A stretch of 24,808 nt of DNA from DASZGI01 sp035938995 (GTDB taxonomy: Bacteria; Actinomycetota; Actinomycetes; Streptomycetales; Catenulisporaceae), in NCBI RefSeq assembly GCF_035938995.1, contig NZ_DASZGI010000283.1, forward strand, positions 1 through 24,808. Reading direction: 5' to 3'. A program made the translations under genes and the position numbers. Numbering within the stretch: position 1 is the stretch's first letter; each line of letters starts with the position of its first letter. Positions 7,838 through 17,636 of this stretch are shown piece after piece. Under the pieces are notes generated by a model, which saw only the letters and a program-made list of their open reading frames with translations, had not been told where the DNA came from and searched no databases.

Positions 7838-8430
7838 TGGACGAGGCGGACCTCTCGATCGCGGTGACGCAGCTGATGAAGGGCGTGGTCTACCGGGAGG
7901 CTCACGAGACGCAGTGGCGGCACCTGACCGCCTTGCAGGCGCAGGTGCGCGACTACGTCGCCGTGATGGGCCTGACCGTGGTCGTGGACGAGGCCGAGGG
8001 CTACGCGTTTCTGCGTTCACGCCCCGACGGCGAAGCGGAGGACGGGCGTCCCGCGCTGCCGCGCCTGATCGCCCGCCGCTCGCTGTCGCTGCACGTCAGC
8101 CTGCTGCTGGCGCTGCTGCGCAAGAAGCTGGCGGAACACGACGCGACCGGCGGCGAGAGCCGGCTGGTGCTCAGCCGCGAGCAGATCGTCGAGACGCTGT
8201 GGGTGTTCCTGCCCGCGGGCAGCAACGAGGCGCGGCTGTTCGACCAGATCGACGCGGTCATCGGCAAGGCCGCTGATCTGGGCTTCCTGCGCCGCATCCC
8301 GGAATCGGGCTCATTCGAGGTACGGCGCATCATCAAGGCGTTCGTCGACGCCGAGTGGCTCTCCGGCTTCGACGACGCGCTCGCCTCCTATCTCAGGGAG
8401 CTGACTGGAGAGGGGGCGGGGGAGGGGTGA
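7837..8430 (+). CDS. jetB: Wadjet protein JetB (DUF4194), MukE-like subunit
   Basis: This 197-residue protein of the DUF4194 family sits in the fixed second position of the operon. It is mostly helical; residues about 75-105 (LIARRSLSLHVSLLLALLRKKL) and 111-160 (the SREQIVETL region through VIGKAADLGFLRRI) are typical winged-helix segments of this family, which resembles MukE. Its role is to bind the JetA kleisin and close the SMC-like complex around DNA. The C-terminus (LTGEGAGEG) is a low-complexity tail whose G-rich codons double as the ribosome binding site of jetC. It starts on the base that ends jetA and ends inside the GTGA overlap with jetC. Confidence 0.88.
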   Translation: MDEADLSIAVTQLMKGVVYREAHETQWRHLTALQAQVRDYVAVMGLTVVVDEAEGYAFLRSRPDGEAEDGRPALPRLIARRSLSLHVSLLLALLRKKLAEHDATGGESRLVLSREQIVETLWVFLPAGSNEARLFDQIDAVIGKAADLGFLRRIPESGSFEVRRIIKAFVDAEWLSGFDDALASYLRELTGEGAGEG

Positions 8431-11400
8431 CCGAGCCGACCGAGTCCGTGCCGCCCGGCTTCCGCCTGCGCCGCCTTGAGGTCTACAACTGGGGCACGTT
8501 CGACCGGCGCGTGTGGCACTTGGACCTGGCCGGCCGCAACGGCCTGCTGACCGGCGATATCGGCTCGGGCAAGTCGACGATCGTCGACGCGGTGACCACG
8601 CTGCTGCTACCCGCGCACAAGATCGCCTACAACAAGGCGGCCGGCGCCGAGACGCGGGAGCGCTCGCTGCGCTCCTACGTGCTCGGCTACCACAAGTCCG
8701 AGCGCAACGAGGAGACCGGGACCTCACGGCCGGTGGGCCTGCGCAAACCCGGTTCGTACTCGGTCCTGCTCGGCGTTTTCGGCAACGCGGCGCTGGGCGA
8801 GGAGGTCAGCCTGGCGCAGGTGTTCTGGCTGCGCGACGGCGTGGCCGGGCAGCCGGACCGCTTCTTCACCGTCTGCGATCGTGCCCTGACGATCGCGCGG
8901 GACTTCACCGGGTTCGGCGCGGAGACGACCGCGCTGCGCAGGCAGTTGCGCGGCCGCGGCGCGCGCATCCACGACTCGTTCCCCGACTACGGTAAGGACT
9001 TCCACCGCCGCCTCGGCATCGAGTCGGACCAGGCGATGGACCTGTTCCACCAGACGGTGTCGATGAAGGCCGTCGGCGACCTCAACGACTTCGTCCGCAC
9101 ACACATGCTCGAACCCTTCGACGCGGCGCGGTGGACCGACGACATGGTCGCCCACTTCGACGATCTGACCCGGGCGCACGAAGCCGTGGTCAAGGCCCGC
9201 ACTCAGCTGGCCGAACTGGAGCCGCTGCTGGCGGATGCCGGCGAGTACGACCGGCTCGCAGCGCGCATGGCGAGCCTCGCGGCCCGCCGCGACGCCCTCC
9301 GGTACTGGTCCGCGCAAGGCCGCAGCAGACTGCTGACGAAGCGCATCGAGCAGTTGAGCCGCGACGCGGAAACGTTCCGAGGCTCGATCGACAAGGCCAA
9401 GGCCGCAGTGGCGTACCTGCGTGAGCGGGCCGACGCGCTGCGGCTGGAGCGCGCCGGACACGGAGGCGAGCGGATCGCCCAGCTCGACCGCCTCCTCGCC
9501 GAAGCAGAGGACCGGCGCGACCGTCGGCTGGCCAAGGCCCGGCGGTTCGACGCCCTGCTGGCCGAGGCGGAACTTCCGCAGGTACAGAGCGCTACGCAGT
9601 TCACTGTGCGGCGCGCCGAGCTGGCCGAGGCCCGCGCGAAAGCCGATCAGGCGGACGCCGAGGCCCGCAACCGGCTCACCGACGTGGCCGTCGAGCGCCG
9701 CAAGGCCGACGACGAATCCGGCGAGCTGCGCGACGAACTGCGCAGCCTCCAAGCGCGGCGCAGCAGCATCCCGCGCCGTACCCTGGAGGTCCGGGACCGG
9801 TTGTGCTCGGAGCTCGGTCTGTCGGCCGACGACCTGCCGTTCGCCGGCGAACTGCTCCAGGTGCGGCCGCAGGAGGCCGACTGGGAAGGCGCGGCCGAGC
9901 GCGTGCTGCGCGGTTTCGCCCTCTCGCTCCTCGTGCGCGGCGAGCACTATGCCGCCGTCTCCGACTGGATGGACGCGCACCACCTCGGCACCCGCTTCGT
10001 CTACTACCGCGTCAGCGCCACGCCACGCGCACTTCCCGCCGCCGACGCCGATGCCGCGCGTCGGCTGTCCGCCAAGCTTGAGGTCGCCGACGGTCCGTTC
10101 ACCGCCTGGCTCGAGGCCGAATTGGCGCATCGCGCCGGGCATCTGTGCGTCGGCTCCATGGCCGAGTTCCGCCGCGCCGAGCGCGCGGTGACCAGGGCCG
10201 GCCAGATCAAGGAACCGGGCGGCCGGCACGAGAAGAACGACACCGCGCGTATCGACGACCGCTCCTCATACGTATTGGGCTGGAGCAACGAGCGCAAGAT
10301 CGAGGCGCTGCTCGACCAGGCCGCGGCCCTGCAGAACCGGATCACCGGGCTCGAACAGCAGCGCCTGGCCGCCGACGCCGACATGAAGGCCGCGTCGGCG
10401 CGCCTCAGCGTGCTGTCGAAGCTGGAGGAGTTCACCGACTTCGCCGAGCTGGACTGGCAGCAGGCGGTGAACCAGATCTCAGCCCTCGACGCGGAGAAGC
10501 GGCAGCTCCAGGCCGCCAACCGGGAACTGGCGCGGATCGAGGCCGAGCTGGAATCCGTCGCCGGCGAGATCGGCGAGCAGGAGCGGCTGCTGGAGGATCT
10601 GGTCGGCGACCGGGCCAAGACCGACGCCGCGCTCACCGAAGCCGAGACCGGCCTGGCCGACGCTCAAGCCGTCCTCGCCGAGCCGGATCGCGCGTCGGCG
10701 ATCGAGCACTTCCCCGCGCTCGACGAGCTGGCCGGGCGCGGACACCCGCCGGACGCGGCCGGTTACGACCGGCTCGCGACGGACCTGGCCGCGAAACTGA
10801 CCGACGAACGGGAGCGGTCCGCGCGCCAGCAGACCGCCGCGGCCAACCGGATGGTCGCGACGATGGGCCGGTTCCGCGACCGCTACCCGGCCGAGACCGC
10901 CGAGATGGACGCCTCGGTCGAGGCGGCGGGGGAGTACCGCGCTCTGCACCAGCGCCTGATCGCCGACGATCTGCCGCGGTTCGAGGCGCAGTTCAAGTCG
11001 TATCTGAACACGAACACGATCCGCGACATCGCCGGATTCCAGTCCCAGCTGCTCAAGCAGGACAAGCTCATCAAGGAGCGCATCGAGGTCATCAACGCCT
11101 CCCTGACAGGCATCGACTACAACCCCGGACGCTACATCCGGCTGCAGGCGCACGCCTCGCCCAACGTCGAGGTGCGCGACTTCCGGACGGCGCTGCGCGC
11201 CTGTACCGAGGACACCGTCTCGGGCGAGGGTGACGAGGCGTACTCGGAGCGCAAATTCCTGCAGGTCAAGGCGCTCATCGAACGGTTCAAGGGCAGGCCA
11301 GGCCAGACCGAGGCCGACAAGGCGTGGGCCAGACGCGTCACCGACGTGCGCAACTGGTCGGTGTTCGCGGCCTCCGAACGGTGGCGCGAGACCGACGAGG

Positions 11401-11798
11401 AGCACGAGAACTACACCGGCTCCGGCGGCAAGTCCGGCGGGCAGAAGGAGAAACTCGCCTACACGATTCTCGCCTCCTCGCTGGCCTATCAGTTCCGCCT
11501 GGACGCGTCCGGCGGCGCAGTGCGCACGTTCCGTTTCGTCGTCATCGACGAGGCGTTCGGCCGCGGCTCCGACGAGTCGACCCGCTACGCCCTCGGCCTG
11601 TTCGAGCGCCTGGGCCTGCAACTGCTCATCGTCACACCACTGCAGAAGATCCACGTCATCGAGCCGTACGTGTCCGCGGTCGGGTTCGTGGACAACCCCA
11701 CCGGCGCCGATTCCCGACTCCAGACGCTGACCATCACCGAATACCGCGCACGCCGCGCCGCCCACGCGGTAGCGGCGGCCGAGGCGGCCGATGCCTGA
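8427..11798 (+). CDS. jetC: Wadjet protein JetC, SMC/MukB-like ATPase
   Basis: The 1123-residue protein begins at GTG 8427, overlapping the jetB stop by four bases (GTGA) with a GGAGG-like site just before it. The N-terminal head has the JetC signature YNWGTF (residues 20-25) and a Walker A GDIGSGKST (Lys49). Long Glu/Arg/Ala-rich coiled-coil arms (about 230-480 and 610-960) flank a globular hinge-like middle (about 480-600). The C-terminal head holds the ABC signature SGGKSGGQKEK (from Ser999) and Walker B VVIDEAFGRGSDES (Asp1041, Glu1042). All ATPase motifs are intact. In Wadjet, ATP hydrolysis by JetC dimers drives DNA loop extrusion by the JetABC complex, which recognises small circular DNA and presents it to JetD. 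Similarity starts at the chosen GTG; upstream frame extension is meaningless overlap with jetB. Confidence 0.93.
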   Translation: MTEPTESVPPGFRLRRLEVYNWGTFDRRVWHLDLAGRNGLLTGDIGSGKSTIVDAVTTLLLPAHKIAYNKAAGAETRERSLRSYVLGYHKSERNEETGTSRPVGLRKPGSYSVLLGVFGNAALGEEVSLAQVFWLRDGVAGQPDRFFTVCDRALTIARDFTGFGAETTALRRQLRGRGARIHDSFPDYGKDFHRRLGIESDQAMDLFHQTVSMKAVGDLNDFVRTHMLEPFDAARWTDDMVAHFDDLTRAHEAVVKARTQLAELEPLLADAGEYDRLAARMASLAARRDALRYWSAQGRSRLLTKRIEQLSRDAETFRGSIDKAKAAVAYLRERADALRLERAGHGGERIAQLDRLLAEAEDRRDRRLAKARRFDALLAEAELPQVQSATQFTVRRAELAEARAKADQADAEARNRLTDVAVERRKADDESGELRDELRSLQARRSSIPRRTLEVRDRLCSELGLSADDLPFAGELLQVRPQEADWEGAAERVLRGFALSLLVRGEHYAAVSDWMDAHHLGTRFVYYRVSATPRALPAADADAARRLSAKLEVADGPFTAWLEAELAHRAGHLCVGSMAEFRRAERAVTRAGQIKEPGGRHEKNDTARIDDRSSYVLGWSNERKIEALLDQAAALQNRITGLEQQRLAADADMKAASARLSVLSKLEEFTDFAELDWQQAVNQISALDAEKRQLQAANRELARIEAELESVAGEIGEQERLLEDLVGDRAKTDAALTEAETGLADAQAVLAEPDRASAIEHFPALDELAGRGHPPDAAGYDRLATDLAAKLTDERERSARQQTAAANRMVATMGRFRDRYPAETAEMDASVEAAGEYRALHQRLIADDLPRFEAQFKSYLNTNTIRDIAGFQSQLLKQDKLIKERIEVINASLTGIDYNPGRYIRLQAHASPNVEVRDFRTALRACTEDTVSGEGDEAYSERKFLQVKALIERFKGRPGQTEADKAWARRVTDVRNWSVFAASERWRETDEEHENYTGSGGKSGGQKEKLAYTILASSLAYQFRLDASGGAVRTFRFVVIDEAFGRGSDESTRYALGLFERLGLQLLIVTPLQKIHVIEPYVSAVGFVDNPTGADSRLQTLTITEYRARRAAHAVAAAEAADA

Positions 11799-13071
11799 GA
11801 CCGCGGCGGGAACGTCGGACTCCGGCCGATGGACCACGCCGAAAGACGTCGTCGCCAAGCTGCACAAGCGGTTCGACCGAGGGGAGTTCCTGATCTCGCT
11901 CGCGCTCGGCGCCGACTTCGAGCCCGTAGGCATTGCGCTGCGCGGCCCGACGGCAGGCGAACTCGGCGCGATGTTCGAGACCGCACGCGCCTGGGTGCGC
12001 GCTTGGGAGTGCGCCGCGCCGCAGGGCGTCCGGTTGGAGTACCGGGAGGTCGGCGGCCGGATCATCGGCGCCAACCGGCTCCCTGCGCGCGCCTGGGTCG
12101 ACGGATACGAACAGTTGTGGACCGCCCTGGGCGTCGCCGCGACCGTCCGGCGGTTCACCGGCCTGCTCGCCCAAGCCCAGGCCCGGGACCTGCCCGCGGT
12201 CCGGGACTGGGCGGCCGCGAACCCGATCAAAGCCCTCGGCCATGCCGGGCGTTGGAGCGCTCTGCTGGCCGCCGTGGCTTGGATCGAGCGGCACCAGCGG
12301 CCGGGCCTGTACGTCCGGCAGGTCGACGTGCCCGGCGTCGACACCAAGTTCATCGAGGCGAACCGCGCGGTCCTCACGGACCTGCTGGAGGTCACGCTCG
12401 ATCCCGCGCGCATCGAGCAGGCCGCGCCGCGCACGGACTTCGTCCGCCGCTTCCGGTTCGAGCCCAAGCCGGAGTACATCAGGGCACGTACTCTCGACCC
12501 CTCCGTGACCCTGATCGGTCCCTTCACCGAGGCGTCGCTGCGCGTGAGCGAGCTCGCCGAGCATCCCCTGGCGGCGTCCCGCGTCCTCGTGGTCGAGAAC
12601 GAGACAACCTATCTCGCGCTGCCCCCGCTACCGGACACGGTCGCCATCTGGGGCGGCGGTTACGCCGTGAACCGGCTCGCGCCGTTGGCCTGGCTCGCCG
12701 ATCGCGATCTGCTCTACTGGGGAGACATCGACACGCACGGATTCGCCATCCTGAACCGGCTGCGCGCGGCGTTCCCGGCGGCGCGATCGGTGCTCATGGA
12801 CCGGGCCACGCTCATGCGCCACCGCTCCCAGTGGGTCCGCGAGACCACGATCACCGGCGCCGACCTGCCGCTGCTGACCGCCGACGAACAGCAGTTGTAC
12901 CGCGATCTCGCGCAGCAGGTGCCCGGCCCCGCCGTCCGACTGGAGCAGGAACGGATCGGCTTCGGCTGGATCGAGACTGCACTGCACCGCGCGGTCGGGA
13001 GCGGCCGGGCGGCCCGAGACACGTCGGATGCTCACCGGTACCGGGCGCCGGTGAGCCGCGAAGATTCGTAA
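11791..13071 (+). CDS. jetD: Wadjet nuclease JetD (DUF3322 + DUF2220, Toprim-like)
   Basis: The 426-residue protein ends the operon. The first ~190 residues (WTTPKDVVAKLHKRFDRGEF onward) match the DUF3322 arm. The C-terminal half (about 220-405) is the DUF2220 domain, related to topoisomerase VI and Spo11 Toprim domains. The metal-binding set is visible: VVENETTYL (Glu269, Glu271), then WGDIDTHGF (Asp312, Asp314), with the conserved RLEQERI near 383-389. JetD cuts DNA that JetABC has sensed as a closed circular plasmid. It overlaps jetC by eight bases. The catalytic acidic residues are intact, so the operon should encode an active system. The last ~20 residues are variable and polar. Confidence 0.92.
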   Translation: MPETAAGTSDSGRWTTPKDVVAKLHKRFDRGEFLISLALGADFEPVGIALRGPTAGELGAMFETARAWVRAWECAAPQGVRLEYREVGGRIIGANRLPARAWVDGYEQLWTALGVAATVRRFTGLLAQAQARDLPAVRDWAAANPIKALGHAGRWSALLAAVAWIERHQRPGLYVRQVDVPGVDTKFIEANRAVLTDLLEVTLDPARIEQAAPRTDFVRRFRFEPKPEYIRARTLDPSVTLIGPFTEASLRVSELAEHPLAASRVLVVENETTYLALPPLPDTVAIWGGGYAVNRLAPLAWLADRDLLYWGDIDTHGFAILNRLRAAFPAARSVLMDRATLMRHRSQWVRETTITGADLPLLTADEQQLYRDLAQQVPGPAVRLEQERIGFGWIETALHRAVGSGRAARDTSDAHRYRAPVSREDS

Positions 13072-13127
13072 CCATTCGCGTGGCGGTCCACCACTCCTGG
13101 TCTTATCGCCCCGCCTGAGGGGAACAG

Positions 13128-15212
13128 TCAGTTCGCGACTTTGATTCGCTTCCTGCGTGCGCGCTTCGAGATGCGCCGGTCCGGGTGGCGCACGGCGATC
13201 GTGTCGAGCAATGCGAACGAGCTCGGATGCGCGGCTTCGGCCAAGGCGTCGACGAGAGCTTCCTGCAGTTCGGGTTCCATCGTCTTGAGCTGCTCGATCA
13301 GACCCTGGGGCCCGAGTGATGCCAAGAGCGCGGCCAAGGTTCCGACCATTGCCCCGGCCACGTCCTCGGCAGCCTGCTCGTCCGGTGACGCGAGGCCCTC
13401 TTCCAGCAGCAGTCCCAGCGCGAGTGCGCCGAGCTGTGGGTCGGTTCGCAGAGACCTGGTAAATGCTTCCCCTTCCTTGCCGGGCAGGGCGTCGAAGAGC
13501 ATGTGCAGCATCGCGTAACGTCGCTGTTCGAAGGGGACGCGGCGCAACGCCTGCCGCAGCCGTTCGTCCGCCTGTCCGCGCGATGGCTGCGCAGCGCGCC
13601 ACAGGGCGAGCTCCTTCGCGACCGTATCCGGGGTGTACTCGTCGTAGAGGACGGACAGCAGCCCGGACGCGTCCGCGCCGGTCAGCTCGCCTACCGCTGG
13701 CAGATGCCGCCCGAGGTTCTTGAGCGCGCGGTACACGCCGTAGCTGCCCAGTGGAGTCAGCGCCACCGCGGCGGCGTCCGCCGGACGAACCGCAGCGTCC
13801 GGCTTCGCAGCGTTGCCCTGACCCCGGTAGAACTCGACGGCTCCGACGTCGCGCAGGAACCCGAGCAGCCGATCCAGTTCGAGATCCACGGCGGCCCGAT
13901 CGGCCGGCGAGAGCCGTTCGGCCGCTAGGCCGAACAGCGGCGCCGGCTCGGCCGCCTGGTACACCGAGAAACGCAGTATGCTCAGCTCGGCCGGCTCCTC
14001 CAGGCTGTAGAGCGCGGCCAGGATGTCCGGAAGCACGAGCGCGAGTCCGGGGCCGAGGAACGAGTCGTACGACAGCAGTCGCTCTCCCAAGTCCGCGATC
14101 GCGGCGAACGCGCGAACCCACAACGCGATCTCGTCTCGCAGCGTTCCGGCGGCCGACTTCACCCGGCTCAGTTCGCCCTTGCGCACCTTGACCAGCCGCG
14201 CCGCCAGTGCCCACGCGAGCAGCAGTTCTGGATCCGGTTTCCACTCGTGCGTGTTGTCGCGGGGCCTCGAACCCGGCTCCGGCTTTCGCGCCTGCGCGTC
14301 CGCGTCCGGCCGTAGCGTGGACGCCGCCTCGCGCAGGTCGGCCGCCCGCAGCGTCCCGTCCTTCTTCAGCGCGCGCGAATCGCCGACCCACTCCACGAAC
14401 GCGCGCAGATCGTGCACGAGCGCGATCCGCGAAGCGGCCGCCGTGAGTTCGCCCCGGGAGGCGAGCACCACTGGAAGCTGCCGCATCATGCGCGGCCCGG
14501 TTTCTGCCGAGTACGTGCGCGCTCGCCCGGTCCGCCCCTCGAAGCCGAACTGCTCGAACAGAACGCGTTCCTGATGCCGCGCGGCGATCCGCTGTACCAA
14601 ATCCTCGTCGACGCCGACCTCGCCTTCGCGCGCCGACTGAAGGAAGCGATTGAGCGCGCGCTCGTCTTCCATGTCGATACCGCGCTCCAGAGCCGTCGTC
14701 ATCCAGAACTTCGCGATGCCCCACTGCTCGGGATCCCTCATCGCCGCTTCGGCCTGCGGCGCGAGCTCCGTGGCGATATCGACGAGCCGTGCCGCCGCCT
14801 CGCCGCGCGGGTCGAGTTGCCCGGTGTCCGACAGGTAGCCGAACCACGCGCACAGGCTCGGGACGACAGCTGGCACATCGCCGAGCGCCAGAGTGACCTT
14901 GCGAACCATGAACTCCAGGAGGAAGCCGTGCACCAGAGGTTCCGACCAGCGAGTCAGCAGCCCGTCCCCGGTCTGGAACCGGTAGTCGCAAGCGCACTGC
15001 GCGACGAACGGCGCGAGATCGTCCGCGAGTCCGCCGACGGCCGTGGCATCAGCTTTCTGCCTCGCGCGTGCGAAATCGTCGACGAGCAGATCACGGGTCT
15101 GCTCGAAGAGCTCTTCTTCGTCGGGCTCGTAAAGGAATCGCACCGCGTCTCCAAGCGGGAAGGGAGAACCGAGGTCAGCGGACTTCTGGGCCCAGCGTAG
15201 CCGAGCCCGCAC
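13128..15212 (-). CDS. Large helical protein of unknown function, convergent with jetD
   Basis: I do not recognise a named family. The 694-residue product is almost wholly helical, rich in Ala, Leu, Arg and Glu, with no signal peptide, membrane span or catalytic motif that I can see. Residues about 55-180 (RWSEPLVHGFLLEFMVRKVT, then PEQWGIAKFWM) and the middle (PDPELLLAWALAARLVKVRKG, winged-helix-like) recall, from memory, segments of actinobacterial hypothetical proteins that also occur with pRiA4b ORF-3-like domains. The C-terminus (HPSSFALLDTIAVRHPD, then a basic KRARRKRIKV tail) resembles a HEAT-type repeat end, and the basic tail could bind nucleic acid. The frame is open to 15404, but I chose GTG 15212, where codons become protein-like; the site before it is weak, and GTG 15254 is the alternative. 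It ends 56 bp from the jetD stop, tail to tail. Whether it serves the Wadjet system is unknown. Confidence 0.7.
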   Translation of the reverse strand: MRARLRWAQKSADLGSPFPLGDAVRFLYEPDEEELFEQTRDLLVDDFARARQKADATAVGGLADDLAPFVAQCACDYRFQTGDGLLTRWSEPLVHGFLLEFMVRKVTLALGDVPAVVPSLCAWFGYLSDTGQLDPRGEAAARLVDIATELAPQAEAAMRDPEQWGIAKFWMTTALERGIDMEDERALNRFLQSAREGEVGVDEDLVQRIAARHQERVLFEQFGFEGRTGRARTYSAETGPRMMRQLPVVLASRGELTAAASRIALVHDLRAFVEWVGDSRALKKDGTLRAADLREAASTLRPDADAQARKPEPGSRPRDNTHEWKPDPELLLAWALAARLVKVRKGELSRVKSAAGTLRDEIALWVRAFAAIADLGERLLSYDSFLGPGLALVLPDILAALYSLEEPAELSILRFSVYQAAEPAPLFGLAAERLSPADRAAVDLELDRLLGFLRDVGAVEFYRGQGNAAKPDAAVRPADAAAVALTPLGSYGVYRALKNLGRHLPAVGELTGADASGLLSVLYDEYTPDTVAKELALWRAAQPSRGQADERLRQALRRVPFEQRRYAMLHMLFDALPGKEGEAFTRSLRTDPQLGALALGLLLEEGLASPDEQAAEDVAGAMVGTLAALLASLGPQGLIEQLKTMEPELQEALVDALAEAAHPSSFALLDTIAVRHPDRRISKRARRKRIKVAN

Positions 15213-15303
15213 GACCCCATAGCTGACGCCGTAACCGCACGGCGTGCGCCTCACCCGAGGCGAGCGCGCCGCTCTGAGCTGCGATACATCATGTCGCACG
15301 GGT

Positions 15304-15617
15304 TCAACGCACGATGAAGCGCTGAGGTGTGGCCAAGGCCGCCAGCGCGCCTTCGACGTCAGCCAACCGGCTTGCCAGCGTCGCGGCAGCCAGCCGTGGT
15401 GCAAGCGCGGCGTTGAACTTCAGGCTCTGCACGCCTTGCTCATCGACCTCCGGCAGACAGATGTGCTCGGCTGCGTCGCAGACGGCGGCTTTCTACAGAT
15501 CGAATGTCACGTCGTTGCGCAGGCGCACCCAGCATGGCAGCGGCGATGTACGGCAGTTGAGTTCGATGGGAACGATGGGAACACCGAGAACCGCATTCAA
15601 CTGGCCGCATCGTGCAA
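15304..15617 (-). pseudogene. Truncated frame with internal stop, remnant of a larger gene
   Basis: Reading the minus strand from 15617 to the TGA at 15304-15306 gives a protein-like frame broken once by TAG (15493-15495). Before the stop it reads VPIVPIELNCRTSPLPCWV. After the stop it reads HICLPEVDEQGVQSLKF, then LAAATLASRLADVEGALAAL, and ends in IVR. The second part resembles, from memory and with low confidence, the tail of large actinobacterial DEAD/DEAH helicases. Its upstream end is cut at the hairpin at 15618. It could instead be a fortuitous open frame. The rest of 15213-15303 shows nothing I can support. Confidence 0.35.
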
Positions 15618-15671
15618 CGACGATCGGCCCGACCCCACATGCGACAGGAGTCGGGCCGATCGTCGGCTTTT
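15618..15671 (+). terminator. Strong hairpin terminator between the accessory region and glnA
   Basis: Arms 15618-15633 and 15650-15665 pair perfectly over 16 bp with a 16-nt loop, followed on the plus strand by GCTTTTCT. In that orientation no intact plus-strand gene ends nearby, so it may be left from a lost gene. On the minus strand it lies 170 bp beyond the glnA stop and could end the glnA transcript, though without a T-run on that side. In the 163 bp between it and glnA I see no gene. Confidence 0.75.
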
Positions 15672-15834
15672 CTGTTCAGTACGGCTTACTTCGTCCGAGA
15701 TCACACCCCACATGAACGGGGAACGAGCCGGTTTCGAAGCTGTATTTCCGGATAAACCTGCAGGCCACGAGCCTGAGTCAGGCGAGTTCGAACTCCGGGT
15801 GCATCTACACGTTTCCGCAGGTCAGAGAAGGTGT

Positions 15835-17262
<1,428 letters not shown>

Positions 17263-17431
17263 TCTTCTCCTCCTCGACCCGGGGCGTGACCGGCCGTGCC
17301 GGCTCCGGGCGATCGACCGAAAGTGGGGGCTGGTTGTGTACTTTGCGTGATGGCGAGTCGCGCGCGGGCCCCCACACGGCTCGGCAGCTCCCGCCCAGGG
17401 CCATGGATGCGAACCAGGCTCTTGGCTGGGA

Positions 17432-17437
17432 ACAGTA
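17432..17437 (-). promoter_or_regulatory. glnA -10 candidate (TACTGT)
   Basis: TACTGT fits the TAnnnT pattern of actinobacterial housekeeping promoters and lies 10 bp downstream of the GlnR box. It would start the transcript near 17425, giving a leader of about 160 nt before the glnA GTG. Confidence 0.4.
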
Positions 17438-17447
17438 GGGAGAGGCG

Positions 17448-17485
17448 ATTTCCCGCCCATGTCCCTTTTGTTTCCGCCACGTTAC
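17448..17485 (-). promoter_or_regulatory. GlnR box upstream of glnA
   Basis: On the minus strand the site reads GTAAC-n6-GAAAC-n6-GACAT-n6-GAAAT with exact six-base spacers. The first half (17485 to 17470) matches the actinobacterial GlnR consensus GTnAC-n6-GAAAC perfectly; the second half is weaker, as usual. GlnR activates or represses nitrogen genes, including glnA, in streptomycetes. No -35 is seen for the -10 candidate just downstream, which suits activation by GlnR. The remaining 17263-17636 intergenic sequence shows only this promoter region and the RDD-gene promoter. Confidence 0.8.
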
Positions 17486-17624
17486 ACGCCTGGTTCCGGG
17501 GTGGGGAGGGATGCGCACGCGGCGAGTCTGGCACCCGGCGCCGGGTGATTCGGTGATCGCCACGGGCACGTGGGACGGCTAGGCGGGTGTGGGGCCTGGC
17601 GCGGGCCGGAATGTTTCGAAGGGC

Positions 17625-17630
17625 TACCGT
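17625..17630 (+). promoter_or_regulatory. -10 hexamer (TACCGT) of the RDD gene
   Basis: TACCGT ends six bases before ATG 17637, the spacing expected for a leaderless mRNA. No clear -35 is visible. Confidence 0.4.
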
Positions 17631-17636
17631 GGAGCC

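Noticed and set aside
8724..12527. Long minus-strand open frames antisense to jetC and jetD
   Set aside because: They are antisense artefacts of high GC; the plus-strand proteins carry all the family motifs.
13072..13127. Possible terminator between jetD and the convergent unknown gene
   Set aside because: Only a 4-bp CCCC/GGGG stem without a T-run is visible; too weak to call.
15784..15795. GAGTTCGAACTC resembling a tRNA T-loop, hinting at a tRNA or attachment site
   Set aside because: The flanking bases do not form a T-stem, and no acceptor, D or anticodon arms fit around it; it is only a small palindrome.
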